Position numbers and translations under genes: made by a program
Part shown: positions 1 to 7,435 of the stretch, piece by piece
Layout: every line of letters starts with the position of its first letter
Numbering within the stretch: the first letter of the stretch is position 1
Source of the DNA: Sphingomonadales bacterium
GTDB taxonomy: Bacteria > Pseudomonadota > Alphaproteobacteria > Sphingomonadales > Sphingomonadaceae
Direction of reading: 5' to 3'
DNA length: 9,042 nt
Assembly: GCA_017302775.1 (NCBI GenBank)
Contig: JAFLDC010000085.1
Location: forward strand, 1 to 9,042
Notes under the pieces: model-generated
What the model was told of the DNA's origin: nothing
Seen by the model: the letters and a program-made list of their open reading frames with translations, nothing else
Databases searched by the model: none

Positions 1-2025
1 GAAGACCACGCTGGCGTTCTTCTTCCGCAGCGTCTTCAGCCACTCGCGCAACTGCGCAGCGAAGGCCGGGCTGTCGAGCACCAGCCAGCCTTCGTCGATG
101 ATGATCATCGTCGGCGAGCCGTCGAGCCGACCTTCGATGCGGTGGAACAGGTAGGCGAGCACTGCGGGCGCTGCGGCCGATCCGGTCAGCCCCTCTGTCT
201 CAAAGGCCTGAAAGCTGGCTTCCCCCAAATGCTCGACCTCGGCATCGAGCAGCCGCCCAAACGGCCCGCCTATGCAATAGGGTGCCAGCGCCTGTTTGAG
301 CGCCTGTGATTGGAGCAGCACGGCGAGACCCGTCAGCGTCCGCTCGGCGACCGGCGCGGTCGACAGCGAGGTCAGCGCCGACCAGAGATGCTCCTTGGTC
401 GGCGGGTCAATGGTGACGCCTTCGGCAGCAAGGATCGCCTGGAGCCATTCGGCGGCCCAGTTGCGTTCCGCAGGTTCATCGATCCGAGCGAGCGGCTGCA
501 ACAGCACCGCGCCCGCGCCGTCATCGGCAAGGCTGGCACCCAAATCCTGCCAGTCACCGCAGGCGAGCGCGGCGGCGCGGATCGACCCGCCGAAGTCGAA
601 GGCGAAGGCCTGCGCCCGCTCATAGCGCCGGAACTGCAGCGCCATGAGCGCCAGCAGCACCGATTTACCCGCACCCGTCGGCCCGACGATCAGCGTGTGG
701 CCGACATCGCCGACGTGGAGAGAAAACCGGAATGGGGTCGAGCCTTCCGTCCGCGCGTAAAGCAGCGGGGGTGCGCGGAAATGCTCGTCCCATTCCGGCC
801 CGGCCCACACGGCTGAGAGGGGGATCATGTGGGCAAGATTGAGTGTTGAGATCGGGGGTTGCCGGACGTTGGCGTAGACATGGCCGGGGAGCGAGCCGAG
901 CCAGGCTTCGACCGCGTTCATCCCTTCGGCGATCACGGAGAAATCGCGGCCCTGGATGACCTTCTCGACCAGCCGCAGCTTCTCGGTCGCGAGCGCGGGA
1001 TCTTCGTCCCACACCGTCACCGTCGCGGTGACATAGGCCTGTCCGACGAAGTCCGACCCAATCTCCTGCAGTGCCGCGTCGGCATCGGCAGCCTTGTTCG
1101 AGGCATCGCTGTCGAGCAGCGTCGAGGCCTCGTTGGTCATCACCTCCTTGAGGATCGCGGCGACCGACTTGCGCTTGGCGAACCATTGCCGCCGGATCTT
1201 GGCGGTGAGCTTGGTCGCATCGATCTTGTCGAGCATCACCGCGCGGGTTGACCAGCGATAGGCAAAGGCGAGCCGGTTGACTTCGTCGAGCAAGCCCGGG
1301 AATGTCGCGCTCGGAAAGCCCACGATCGTCAGCGTGCGCAGATGCGCACGGCCCAGCCGGGGCTCAAGCCCGCCGGTAAGTGGCTCATCGGCGAGCAGCG
1401 CGTCGAGGTGCATCGGCACTTCGGGCACCCGCACCCGGTGGGCTCGCGTCGAAATGCAGCTGTGGAGGTAGGTCAGGGTTTCGCCATCATCGAGCCAGGC
1501 GACCTCGGGCACGAAGCCTTCGACCAGTCGCAGCAGCCGGTCGGTGCGGTCGATGAAAAGATCGAGCAGTTCCTTGGGGTTGATGCCCTTTTCGGCCTTG
1601 CCCTCGTAAAGCCAGCTCTCGGCACGCGCGGCATCTTCGGCGGGCGGCATCCACAGCAATGTCAGGAAATACCGGCTCTCGAAATGCGCACCCTCTTCGG
1701 CGAACTGCGCGGCGCGTTCCTGCTCGACCAGCGCCGAGGCCGGATCGGGGAACTCGCTTTCGGGATAGTCCTGCGCCGGACGGCGGACCGCTTCGACGAA
1801 GATCGCCCAGCCTGAGCCGAGTCGGCGCAGTGCAGAATTGAGCCGAGCAGTAGTGGCGATCAGTTCGGCGGGCGTGGCGCTGTCGAGATCCGGCCCACGA
1901 AAGCGGGCCGAACGCTGGAGGCTGCCGTCCTTGTTCAAGACCACGCCCGGCGCGACCAGCGCTGCCCAGGGCAGGAAGTCGGCGAGGCGGTCGGCCCTGT
2001 TCCGATATTCGCGAAGCGAGAGCAT
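1..2025 (-). CDS. trbE: TrbE, VirB4-family ATPase of the conjugative type IV secretion system (partial, 3' end beyond the window)
   Basis: TrbE/VirB4 proteins are cytoplasmic, membrane-associated ATPases that power pilus assembly and DNA transfer in type IV secretion. Reading the minus strand from the ATG at 2025 gives 675 uninterrupted codons to base 1, with no stop or frameshift. The N-terminus (MLSLREYRNRADRLADFLPW) and the following region fit the CagE/TrbE/VirB4 N-terminal domain. Walker A, GPTGAGKS, is at residues 448-455 (bases 661-684). Walker B, IIIDEGW, has its D-E at residues 644-645 (near bases 91-96). GAGG lies three to four bases before the ATG, and the trbD stop is five bases upstream, so the two are probably translated together. 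The family is usually about 800 residues or more, so roughly the last fifth is missing, cut only by the window edge. Identity is secure from the motifs and the trbB-C-D-E order. Confidence 0.96.
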   Translation of the reverse strand, partial: MLSLREYRNRADRLADFLPWAALVAPGVVLNKDGSLQRSARFRGPDLDSATPAELIATTARLNSALRRLGSGWAIFVEAVRRPAQDYPESEFPDPASALVEQERAAQFAEEGAHFESRYFLTLLWMPPAEDAARAESWLYEGKAEKGINPKELLDLFIDRTDRLLRLVEGFVPEVAWLDDGETLTYLHSCISTRAHRVRVPEVPMHLDALLADEPLTGGLEPRLGRAHLRTLTIVGFPSATFPGLLDEVNRLAFAYRWSTRAVMLDKIDATKLTAKIRRQWFAKRKSVAAILKEVMTNEASTLLDSDASNKAADADAALQEIGSDFVGQAYVTATVTVWDEDPALATEKLRLVEKVIQGRDFSVIAEGMNAVEAWLGSLPGHVYANVRQPPISTLNLAHMIPLSAVWAGPEWDEHFRAPPLLYARTEGSTPFRFSLHVGDVGHTLIVGPTGAGKSVLLALMALQFRRYERAQAFAFDFGGSIRAAALACGDWQDLGASLADDGAGAVLLQPLARIDEPAERNWAAEWLQAILAAEGVTIDPPTKEHLWSALTSLSTAPVAERTLTGLAVLLQSQALKQALAPYCIGGPFGRLLDAEVEHLGEASFQAFETEGLTGSAAAPAVLAYLFHRIEGRLDGSPTMIIIDEGWLVLDSPAFAAQLREWLKTLRKKNASVVF

Positions 2026-2030
2026 GGGCC

Positions 2031-2306
2031 TCAAACCCTCAAATAGGTGGGAAAGCGCAGATGCCGCCGGGCGACATCGACGAACTGCGGATCGCGCTTT
2101 GCTGCCCAGACCGAGACAGCATGTCCGAGCGCGAAGATCACTACGCCGGCGATCCACAGGCGGAGGCCGAGCCCGATCGCTGCGGCCAGTGTCGCATTGG
2201 CGATCGCCAGACCGCGCGGCGCGCCGCCGAGCAGGATATGCTCGGTGAGCGCGCGGTGGACCGGGACGACGTAGCCCGGCGCAGCTTCAGGCGGCACGGC
2301 GTCCAT
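2031..2306 (-). CDS. trbD: TrbD, small inner-membrane protein of the conjugative type IV secretion system
   Basis: TrbD is the VirB3-like small membrane protein of Trb systems, thought to work with the TrbE ATPase at the inner membrane. The product is 91 residues. A short N-terminal stretch with the VPVHRALTEHILLGGAPRG segment (residues 14-31), typical of the family, leads into two hydrophobic segments at about 33-48 and 51-69. A basic cytoplasmic tail (RRHLRFPTYLR) ends the protein. The ATG at 2306 shares one base with the trbC stop (TGATG), a coupled arrangement, and GGAG lies about a dozen bases upstream. The frame is open further upstream, to 2528, but that part overlaps trbC and lacks family character, so the internal ATG is preferred. 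Confidence 0.92.
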   Translation of the reverse strand: MDAVPPEAAPGYVVPVHRALTEHILLGGAPRGLAIANATLAAAIGLGLRLWIAGVVIFALGHAVSVWAAKRDPQFVDVARRHLRFPTYLRV

Positions 2307-2638
2307 CAGATCAGCGCTCCGCCGCCGAAGCTGAAGAACGACAGGAAGAAGGACGAGGCGGCGAAGGCGATCGACAGGCCGAACACGATCTGGATCATCC
2401 GCCGCGCGCCGCCCGAGGTGTCGCCGAAGGCCAGCGCCAGGCCTGTGGCGATGATGATCATCACCGCGACGATCTTGGCGACCGGGCCCTGGATCGATTC
2501 GAGGATCGACTGGAGCGGGGCTTCCCACGGCATCGACGATCCCGCCGCGTGGGCGGGCGTTGCGACGGAAAGGGCAACGAAGCCGCCTAGCAGGGCAGCG
2601 GACAGACGGGCACGCGCGCGCGAAATGGTCTGGATCAC
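2306..2638 (-). CDS. trbC: TrbC, pilin-like (VirB2-type) subunit of the conjugative pilus
   Basis: TrbC is the pilin precursor of Trb-type conjugation systems; it is exported, processed and assembled into the pilus. The product is 110 residues. A basic N-terminus (ISRARAR) and a hydrophobic stretch at about 13-26 end in ATPAHAAG at residues 26-33, a good signal-peptidase site near residue 31. Two hydrophobic segments follow at about 52-72 and 83-104, the usual VirB2/TrbC layout. The start is GTG at 2638, overlapping the trbB stop by four bases (GTGA). The strong Shine-Dalgarno AAAGGAG lies within the last codons of trbB, about seven bases upstream, which supports this start. The stop overlaps the trbD ATG. 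Confidence 0.93.
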   Translation of the reverse strand: MIQTISRARARLSAALLGGFVALSVATPAHAAGSSMPWEAPLQSILESIQGPVAKIVAVMIIIATGLALAFGDTSGGARRMIQIVFGLSIAFAASSFFLSFFSFGGGALI

Positions 2639-3630
2639 GAGATAACTCCTTTAGTTTGGGGGGTGATGGGAAGGATCAGGTAGTCGCCGCGATCATCAAG
2701 CCCGGTGACCTGCGCGAGTTCGGCAAGGCGCCGACCGGTGCCGTCACGCACCAGCACGGCGATGACGTCGATGGTCTCGGCAATCAGCGCGCGCGGCACG
2801 GTGACCACGCTTTCCTGGATCAGCTGTTCCATGCGTCGCAGCGTGCCAAGTGCCGATCCGGCGTGGATCGTGCCAACGCCGCCGGGATGGCCGGTGCCCC
2901 AAGCCTTCAAGAGGTCGAGCGCTTCCGCTCCGCGCACCTCACCGATCGGGATGCGGTCTGGACGCAGTCGCAGGGCCGAGCGGACCAGGTCGGACAATGT
3001 CGCCACCCCGTCCTTTGTGCGCAGCGAGACGAGGTTGGGCGCGGCGCATTGCAGCTCGCGCGTGTCCTCAATCAGCACGACCCGGTCGTCGGTCTTGGCG
3101 ACCTCGGCGAGCAGCGCATTGGTAAGCGTCGTCTTGCCGGTCGAAGTGCCGCCGGCGACCAGGATGTTCTTCTTTGCCGAGACCGCTGCGACCAGCGCCT
3201 CGGCCTGCCACAGTGTCATGATCCCAGCCGCGACATAGTCGCCGAGCGTGAACACCGCGACGGCCGGCTTGCGGATCGCGAAGCTCGGCGCGGCCACGAC
3301 TGGCGGGAGTAGACCCTCGAACCGCTCTCCAGTATCGGGGAGCTCGGCCGACACGCGGGGGGAACGAGCGTGAACCTCGGCCCCGACATGATGCGCGACA
3401 AGCCGAATGATCCGCTCGCCATCGGCAGCGGACAACCCGCTCTCCGTATCGGCGATCCCCGCTCCCAGCCGGTCGACCCAAAGCCGCCCGTCGGGATTGA
3501 GCATGACCTCGATGACCGAAGGCTCTTCAAGCCAGGCGGCGATCTCCGGCCCCAAGGCCGTGCGCAGCATCCGCGCGCCGCGCGACGATGCCGGGTTCTG
3601 GGCTTGGGCCTGGATCGGGATGACGCTCAT
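2635..3630 (-). CDS. trbB: TrbB, VirB11-family secretion ATPase
   Basis: TrbB is the hexameric VirB11-type ATPase that sits at the cytoplasmic base of the type IV channel. From the ATG at 3630 the product is 331 residues. Visible motifs are Walker A GGTSTGKT at 160-167, an Asp box VVLIEDTRE at about 184-192, Walker [13 protein letters not shown] at 223-234, and a His box [14 protein letters not shown] at 246-259. The N-terminal domain shows the typical [20 protein letters not shown] segment (about 34-53). The frame also has an ATG at 3663, but the 3630 start has CGAGG six bases upstream and gives the usual length. It is the first trb gene in the operon. No coupling-protein gene (traG/virD4) lies directly upstream, unlike many alphaproteobacterial trb clusters. 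Confidence 0.96.
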   Translation of the reverse strand: MSVIPIQAQAQNPASSRGARMLRTALGPEIAAWLEEPSVIEVMLNPDGRLWVDRLGAGIADTESGLSAADGERIIRLVAHHVGAEVHARSPRVSAELPDTGERFEGLLPPVVAAPSFAIRKPAVAVFTLGDYVAAGIMTLWQAEALVAAVSAKKNILVAGGTSTGKTTLTNALLAEVAKTDDRVVLIEDTRELQCAAPNLVSLRTKDGVATLSDLVRSALRLRPDRIPIGEVRGAEALDLLKAWGTGHPGGVGTIHAGSALGTLRRMEQLIQESVVTVPRALIAETIDVIAVLVRDGTGRRLAELAQVTGLDDRGDYLILPITPQTKGVIS

Positions 3631-3914
3631 GAAATACCTCGGGTCGTCGAGCGCGCCGACCATCGGCAGCGCTCGCGAGGCTGATCAAAAAGACATCAGA
3701 ATGGCTGGTGGCAACAGGTCGTTTTTGTCGGCGTAGATTGGCGAAAACGCAGAAAGGATCGGCAGATCGAACATTCAATCGTCAGACAAGAATCGCTGAC
3801 ATATCGGTCGTTCTTGGCCTACCCTGCGCTCCCCAATAGCAGTCTTTCACTCATCTCCGGCGGCAACAGTGTCGTTCATTGCGGTTGGTGGAGTGGCGGA
3901 GCACCCCAAGCAGA
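3631..3914. other. Non-coding stretch upstream of the trb operon
   Basis: This 284-base stretch separates trbB from the endonuclease-like gene, both on the minus strand, so it should hold the trb promoter and the end of the upstream transcript. I see no convincing -35/-10 pair on the minus strand; TTGAAT near 3776 and TTGCCA near 3714 are possible -35 boxes but lack good partners. GGAGTG (3890-3895) and CACCCC (3902-3907) can pair, with one G-U on the minus-strand RNA, around a six-base loop just after the upstream gene. No U-run follows, so a terminator is unlikely. No tRNA-like fold was found. Confidence 0.4.
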
Positions 3915-4622
3915 CTATCTTTTCTTGGCGGGGAGGCCAGCATAAGCGGCGTCCAGCTTGCCTTCTAATTCAACGGTCAGGGATTCCACCACTTCCAACA
4001 CCGCGTCGACATCGGAATACGTGGAGGGCAGACCTTGGCGCACAGATATGCCGAGATGCCCAGTTTCTATTGGGTATAGCCCCCTGAACGCTCGCGATAA
4101 AAGCTCACGGCAAAAATCCACGACGCGGGCTCCAGAATAGCCCGATTCCGAAAATTCGGGCCGAAGTCCAACTGCCTTCCGATACGGCTTGTCGAGTTCC
4201 CAATAGCGATCATTGCCACATTCAACGCGATCGTAGAGTTCGCGTAGCCGCATGGCTGATATTTCTTGGCGCGTTTCGATAGACAGTGACGCTAGGGAGG
4301 TGGGTTGAACGTTTGTTAGGTTTGCGGCCTCGATTGCCCCAGCCTGAAAACCTGCCTCGCACAAGAGGATGCCTCGATCGGCACCAAGATCGTTCACAAT
4401 CTCGCGTAGGCCCAAAACATGTAGCTTGGAGACAGCCGATTTCCAATGCTTGCATTCAACAAGCCAAAGCACTTCAAAGCCAACATGCTTCGACTTAACC
4501 ACCACGTCTATATCATGCGTCGTTCGAACGCCCGTTAGCTTCACATCAGTTTCGGCAGACAACCCGAGAGAGCGGAAAAACTCAGCTGCTTCTTCCTGAT
4601 ATTCCTTCCAGTCGTCAGCCAT
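3915..4622 (-). CDS. Restriction-endonuclease-like protein (Mrr-type PD-(D/E)xK nuclease fold)
   Basis: The product is 235 residues from the ATG at 4622, which has AAAGG ten bases upstream; a GTG at 4631 in the same frame is a poorer choice. The N-terminal part reads as a PD-(D/E)xK nuclease domain of the Mrr/RecB-like type. It has a helix EEAAEFFRSLGL at 10-21, then THDIDVVVKS at 35-44 with D37 and D39, then LVECKHWKSAV at 54-64, supplying the E56-x-K58 pair. GADRGILLCEAGFQAGA follows at 80-96. The C-terminal half (about 110-235) matches no domain I recognise. Such proteins cut DNA, often as restriction or mobile-element defence enzymes; no partner methylase or target-recognition subunit is in the window. 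GC is clearly lower than in the trb genes (45% and 55% on two sampled lines), suggesting separate acquisition. The nuclease fold is fairly sure, the biological role is not. Confidence 0.75.
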   Translation of the reverse strand: MADDWKEYQEEAAEFFRSLGLSAETDVKLTGVRTTHDIDVVVKSKHVGFEVLWLVECKHWKSAVSKLHVLGLREIVNDLGADRGILLCEAGFQAGAIEAANLTNVQPTSLASLSIETRQEISAMRLRELYDRVECGNDRYWELDKPYRKAVGLRPEFSESGYSGARVVDFCRELLSRAFRGLYPIETGHLGISVRQGLPSTYSDVDAVLEVVESLTVELEGKLDAAYAGLPAKKR

Positions 4623-4862
4623 CCCGATCACGCCTTTGGCTATTTATCTTATTCAGCTTGGCACGAAGTTCGAGTGCCCTCCACAAAAAGCCAGCAAGGG
4701 ATAAGTAGGGTGCGTGCGCGGGAACAGCGCTTAGACCACCCGGCTTACCCGCTCACGTTCGCGTGATTGCCGTTCGATACCGCCTCATATTGAGACCACC
4801 GCCGCCGACAGCCCGGTCGTTCATCGAATCGGGAACGCCAAATGAAAGCGGCGTCACATTCA

Positions 4863-4890
4863 TTGGTCAAACGCGGCGTTTCCCCACCAA
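4863..4890. promoter_or_regulatory. Long inverted repeat, candidate operator upstream of the MerR-type gene
   Basis: AAACGC (4869-4874) and GCGTTT (4876-4881) form a perfect palindrome around one G. They are flanked by TTGGT (4863-4867) and ACCAA (4886-4890), which also pair, so 11 base pairs match with one asymmetric spacer (C against CCCC). It sits about 80 bases before the ATG at 4968. This could be an operator for the regulator encoded downstream or for another factor. MerR operators usually lie between the -35 and -10 boxes, so the position is not the classical one. Confidence 0.4.
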
Positions 4891-4923
4891 GGCGGTTGCC
4901 AAATCAGCGACACCAGACACAGC

Positions 4924-4967
4924 ATTTTAAAATTGAACTTGGATCTGATTTATGATTTAAAAGTTAT
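4924..4967 (+). promoter_or_regulatory. AT-rich candidate promoter, possibly giving a leaderless transcript
   Basis: The segment just before the ATG at 4968 is very AT-rich in a GC-rich setting. It contains the perfect 10-base palindrome ATTTTAAAAT (4924-4933), TTGAAC (4933-4938, -35-like), TATGAT (4951-4956, -10-like) and TTTAAA (4956-4961). TTGAAC and TTTAAA are 17 bases apart; TATGAT has a better -10 sequence but no good -35 partner. Either -10 would place the transcript start within a few bases of the ATG. No Shine-Dalgarno sequence precedes the ATG, which agrees with leaderless translation. Prediction by eye only. Confidence 0.35.
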
Positions 4968-5489
4968 ATGCCGAAGGCAAAGGACGCCCTCAACGGTTTT
5001 AGCGTGGCCGAGGTTCACTCGATTAGCGGGTTGTCCATGCCGATGATCGATTATCTGAAGCGCCACGGATTCCTGCAGCCCGCCTATTGCTCCGCCGACA
5101 ATCCACGCGGTCGTGTCCGCTATTATTCTTACCGGGATCTTCTCGTCGCGAGGATGATTCAGTGTTTTCGCGACACCGGTGTTCAACTCGCCCGCCTGAA
5201 GAGCACAGCACAGCGTCTCTCGAACGATAGTTTCTGGGTGGACGGGGAATCTCCTGCTGGCGGCTTGAATTGGGTGGTCAGCGACGGCAGCGACGTCGGC
5301 TTTCGCAACCGTGAGCAACTTCACGAACATCTCCTGGGCAGCGAACAGCAAGCTTTCGCCTTCGTGCTCAATGTCGGCGAACTGCTTCGCGATATTCGCT
5401 CGAACATTCCTAGCGAAAAGCAGCCGCACTTTTCCATGGCCGTCCACGACCTGCAATTTGCAGCACCGGGAAAGGCGAGAGCCAAATGA
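4968..5489 (+). CDS. MerR-type helix-turn-helix transcriptional regulator
   Basis: The product is 173 residues. Residues 11-38 (beginning FSVAEVHSISGLS) form a MerR-like winged helix-turn-helix. The wing and helix follow at about 48-64 (RGRVRYYSYRDLLVARMI), with the usual YYSYRDLL signature. GVQLARLK at 71-78 resembles the start of the dimerisation helix. The C-terminal half (about 85-173) lacks the cysteines or ligand-binding motifs of metal- or drug-sensing MerR proteins and I do not recognise it. It is the first gene of the plus-strand operon and may control it. Since a peptidase of the ImmA/IrrE type is encoded downstream, and such enzymes are known to cleave HTH repressors, this regulator is a candidate substrate (inference). 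The start has no Shine-Dalgarno sequence. A long antisense open frame (4950-5618) covers the gene but has no recognisable character. Confidence 0.85.
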   Translation: MPKAKDALNGFSVAEVHSISGLSMPMIDYLKRHGFLQPAYCSADNPRGRVRYYSYRDLLVARMIQCFRDTGVQLARLKSTAQRLSNDSFWVDGESPAGGLNWVVSDGSDVGFRNREQLHEHLLGSEQQAFAFVLNVGELLRDIRSNIPSEKQPHFSMAVHDLQFAAPGKARAK

Positions 5490-5620
5490 CGCTACCCTTA
5501 CCTCGGCAAATCTTGGCCTGCGTGGGCAGCCTGACGTGCGGCGGGTTCGGTCTGCTTCGACGCCCTTCACTTGTTGAAATGAGCACTCTAGCGGCGACCA
5601 ATTTTCGGAGGGGCGCATGA
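5486..5620 (+). CDS. Possible small protein of 44 residues, coupled to both neighbours
   Basis: This open frame starts at an ATG overlapping the regulator's stop (AATGA at 5485-5489). It ends at a TGA that overlaps the ATG of the next gene (ATGA at 5617-5620), so it exactly fills the 127-base gap. AAAGG (5471-5475) lies ten bases before the start, with a purine-rich GGCGAGAG nearer. The product begins MTLPLPRQILACVGSLTCGG, has two cysteines (12 and 18), a moderately hydrophobic centre and a basic end (FRRGA). I recognise no family. A 44-codon open frame is not rare by chance in GC-rich DNA; the two exact stop/start overlaps are what make it credible. It could instead be an untranslated spacer. 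Confidence 0.45.
   Translation: MTLPLPRQILACVGSLTCGGFGLLRRPSLVEMSTLAATNFRRGA
5607..5611 (+). promoter_or_regulatory. Strong ribosome-binding site for the 5617 gene
   Basis: GGAGG (within GGAGGGG, 5607-5613) stands five bases before the ATG at 5617 and fixes that start. It lies inside the possible small gene, as expected for coupled genes. Confidence 0.8.
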
Positions 5621-6375
5621 ATTCTCATCCGGGGGCTATCTTACCGGCCGCCCGTCCCACCCTTGTCCATGCCGACGACACACTGGTCTGCTGGTCACGG
5701 ATGCAGGCCGAGGCCGGTCAGTCCCTAGACGCGATCATTTGCCGCAAGGAGCTTGAACGCCAAGCGAACGGAGGCCTATTTCTCTGGGGGGTTGGCAATG
5801 CACCGTCGCGGCTCGCCCCTATATTCGCAATGATGCGGCAGCCCGTCAGCGCTATTTTCTCGGTGATGAAGTCCAAGCCGAAGCAGATCGATGCAGAGGC
5901 GAAGGACCTTCTTCTCTGGCGCGCTTATTACGACGCCGCCGGGACGCCTCGCCGGTTGCCGGCGGCATCGGTCGTCACCAGCCGGGCGAGCAACTCGACA
6001 GGCCGTAAACGTTCGCACTATGCCCTCATGTGCCGCAGTGATAATCCTCTGCGGATCGACCGTGGCGGCGCACGCTTTGACCCCCAGGCCTTCCGCAACG
6101 TCGGAGAGCGCGGTGGGCCAGTGGGCGCATCGCAGGTCACCGCACTCCTCCGTCAAGTCGCGACCCAACGGGATGATGCGTCCTACGAGGTCAGTATGAC
6201 TGCCGATCTTGTCGAGGGATATTGGGTTCGCCTCTGCGATCCGGTCCTGATCGGACCGAAGGAGAAGGTCGAACTCGACAATCTGTCGTCGTCATCAGGA
6301 ACCGCCTGGGAACTGCTGGCCGCCCGCCTGAAGGACAGGCCAGCGCTCTACCATGATGATCAGCTGCCGGTATAA
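5617..6375 (+). CDS. Unrecognised protein, LWG-A, related to the protein encoded at 8073-8654
   Basis: The product is 252 residues, starting at an ATG with a strong GGAGG five bases upstream. I do not recognise a named family. No signal peptide or membrane segment is visible. Residues 20-140 can be lined up with the product of 8073-8654: QSLDAIICRKELE (35-47), GLFLWGVGN (53-61), a hydrophobic strand PVSAIFSVM (76-84), WRAYYDAAG (101-109), RLPAASVVTSR (113-123) and SHYALMCRSDNPL (133-145). A weaker match is VSMTADLVEGYWVRL (192-206). LWG-A carries extra length, about 145-190 and a C-terminal tail (210-252) rich in polar residues. It sits between the possible small gene and the peptidase gene, 64 bases before the latter, all on one strand, so probably one operon. 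No catalytic motif was identified. Confidence 0.85.
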   Translation: MNSHPGAILPAARPTLVHADDTLVCWSRMQAEAGQSLDAIICRKELERQANGGLFLWGVGNAPSRLAPIFAMMRQPVSAIFSVMKSKPKQIDAEAKDLLLWRAYYDAAGTPRRLPAASVVTSRASNSTGRKRSHYALMCRSDNPLRIDRGGARFDPQAFRNVGERGGPVGASQVTALLRQVATQRDDASYEVSMTADLVEGYWVRLCDPVLIGPKEKVELDNLSSSSGTAWELLAARLKDRPALYHDDQLPV

Positions 6376-6439
6376 CTTCATGGTTCCCTTTTCGTTCTCT
6401 TGGTGCTAGGCATCCACCAGCTAAGGATCGGCAGGGCGA

Positions 6440-7435
6440 TTGGACGCGGAACGCAAAAAGCTGACAGATGAGCTGCGCCGCGCAGGCATCAGCAAGGCCG
6501 CGATCGAGGCAGCGTGGCCGAGCTGGTGGGACGGCGCGCTCGCGGCTTCGCCTTCTGGCCGCGCCGAGCTCAGGTTTGCGATCGCACGCCGGCTCGGTCT
6601 ACGTTCGCAGCCTCTGCTCGGCGAGCGTGTCGAATTTGTCTGGAACGACGAGGCACGGTTCAAGCATCTGACCGCCGAAGACGAAGCTGCCCGGGCCGCC
6701 ATGACCTCATTCGGGATGGCGATCGGCAAGTCGTTACTCCAATCAGTTGCAGAGGGCCCCGCGATGGGCGCGATCAACGCCGCGCGGCTGCGCGAGGCAT
6801 TGCTCGCCAGGCGACCGTTTGCGGACCTCGGCGGGCTGGTCTCGACCTGCTGGGCACTTGGAATTCCGGTTATCCATTTGCGGGTCTTTCCCCTCGATGC
6901 CAAACGAATGCATGCGATGGTCGTCCACTCGAACGGGCGTTTCGCAATCCTGCTCGGGCATGAAGCACGCTTTCCCGCCCAGCTTGCCTTCACCCTCGCC
7001 CACGAGCTTGCGCATATCATGCTCGGCCATCTTGCGGGTGCCCCTGCGCTGGTCGACCTTGAAGATCCAGCGACGGCTGCTGAACGCGACGGCCAGGAGC
7101 TTGAGGCCGACGGATATGCGTTGACCGTCCTGACTGGTAGTTCCGACCCCACGATCGAAACAAGCATCGATGATTTCAACGCGCCTACGCTGGCGCAGGC
7201 GGTGCGCCGTGCGGCACCGGTTTACCGGATCGATCCTGGCACGCTCGCGCTTTGTCTTGCGTACCGGCGGCAAAGCTGGCCCGTCGCAATGGCCGCGTTG
7301 AACATACTATACCCTGATATTGGCCCGCTTTGGCAGGAGGTCAACGACGTCGCGGCGCGACAGATCGGATGGGATGCTCTAAGCGACGACGCGTCAGACT
7401 ATCTCCGCAGCGTCATGGGGCTTCCGGATGCGTGA
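6440..7435 (+). CDS. ImmA/IrrE-family zinc metallopeptidase
   Basis: The product is 331 residues, starting at TTG (6440) with AGGG four bases upstream. An in-frame TAA at 6422-6424 and the lack of other nearby starts support this choice. The zinc site is HELAH at residues 188-192 within LAHELAHIMLGHL, and the downstream acidic ligand is probably E222 in QELEADGYAL, the arrangement of ImmA/IrrE (COG2856) peptidases. The preceding VVHSNGRFAILLGHEARFPAQ segment (161-181) is the usual strand region before the active helix. The N-terminal 80 residues (AWPSWW at 25-30, LARRLGL-like at 48-54, FVWNDEARFKHL at 66-77) are not a classical Xre HTH. Family members cleave HTH repressors to switch on mobile-element transfer, stress or toxin genes. 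The last codons overlap the next gene by eight bases, so the two are coupled. Confidence 0.9.
   Translation: MDAERKKLTDELRRAGISKAAIEAAWPSWWDGALAASPSGRAELRFAIARRLGLRSQPLLGERVEFVWNDEARFKHLTAEDEAARAAMTSFGMAIGKSLLQSVAEGPAMGAINAARLREALLARRPFADLGGLVSTCWALGIPVIHLRVFPLDAKRMHAMVVHSNGRFAILLGHEARFPAQLAFTLAHELAHIMLGHLAGAPALVDLEDPATAAERDGQELEADGYALTVLTGSSDPTIETSIDDFNAPTLAQAVRRAAPVYRIDPGTLALCLAYRRQSWPVAMAALNILYPDIGPLWQEVNDVAARQIGWDALSDDASDYLRSVMGLPDA

Larger units (their letters stand above)
4623..4967. other. Divergent non-coding region between the endonuclease-like gene and the MerR operon
   Basis: This 345-base stretch lies between two divergently transcribed genes and should carry both promoters. It contains the long inverted repeat at 4863-4890 and an AT-rich promoter-like segment at 4924-4962. 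On the endonuclease side there is a short repeat, GGCAC (4660-4664) and GTGCC (4674-4678), and no convincing promoter. A 37-codon open frame at 4842-4955 has no good ribosome-binding site and looks accidental. No tRNA, known riboswitch or insertion-sequence end was recognised. Confidence 0.5.

Noticed and set aside
3664..3778. Minus-strand open frame reaching 3778 that overlaps the start of trbB in another frame.
   Set aside because: Most of its length lies over trbB out of frame and it resembles no upstream trb-linked protein.
3885..3911. A stretch whose complement ends in CCACTCCACCA, like a tRNA 3' end and thus a possible attachment site.
   Set aside because: No acceptor partner, anticodon or T arm could be found, so no tRNA is supported.
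3871..4824. Direct 9-base repeat GTCGTTCAT at 3871-3879 and 4816-4824 flanking the endonuclease-like gene, possibly a target-site duplication.
   Set aside because: A 9-base match is expected by chance in about 1 kb, and there are no inverted terminal repeats or transposase gene beside it.
4842..4955. Plus-strand open frame of 37 codons ending 12 bases before the MerR-type gene.
   Set aside because: No good ribosome-binding site, it runs through the inverted repeat and promoter-like segment, and the product is low in character.
4950..5618. Minus-strand open frame of 222 codons covering the MerR-type gene.
   Set aside because: It is antisense to a clear HTH protein, has no recognisable motif, and its composition fits a mirror frame.
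6401..6419. TGGTG/CACCA hairpin in the 64-base gap before the peptidase gene, possible terminator.
   Set aside because: Only five pairs around a nine-base loop and no U-run; the operon probably continues through.
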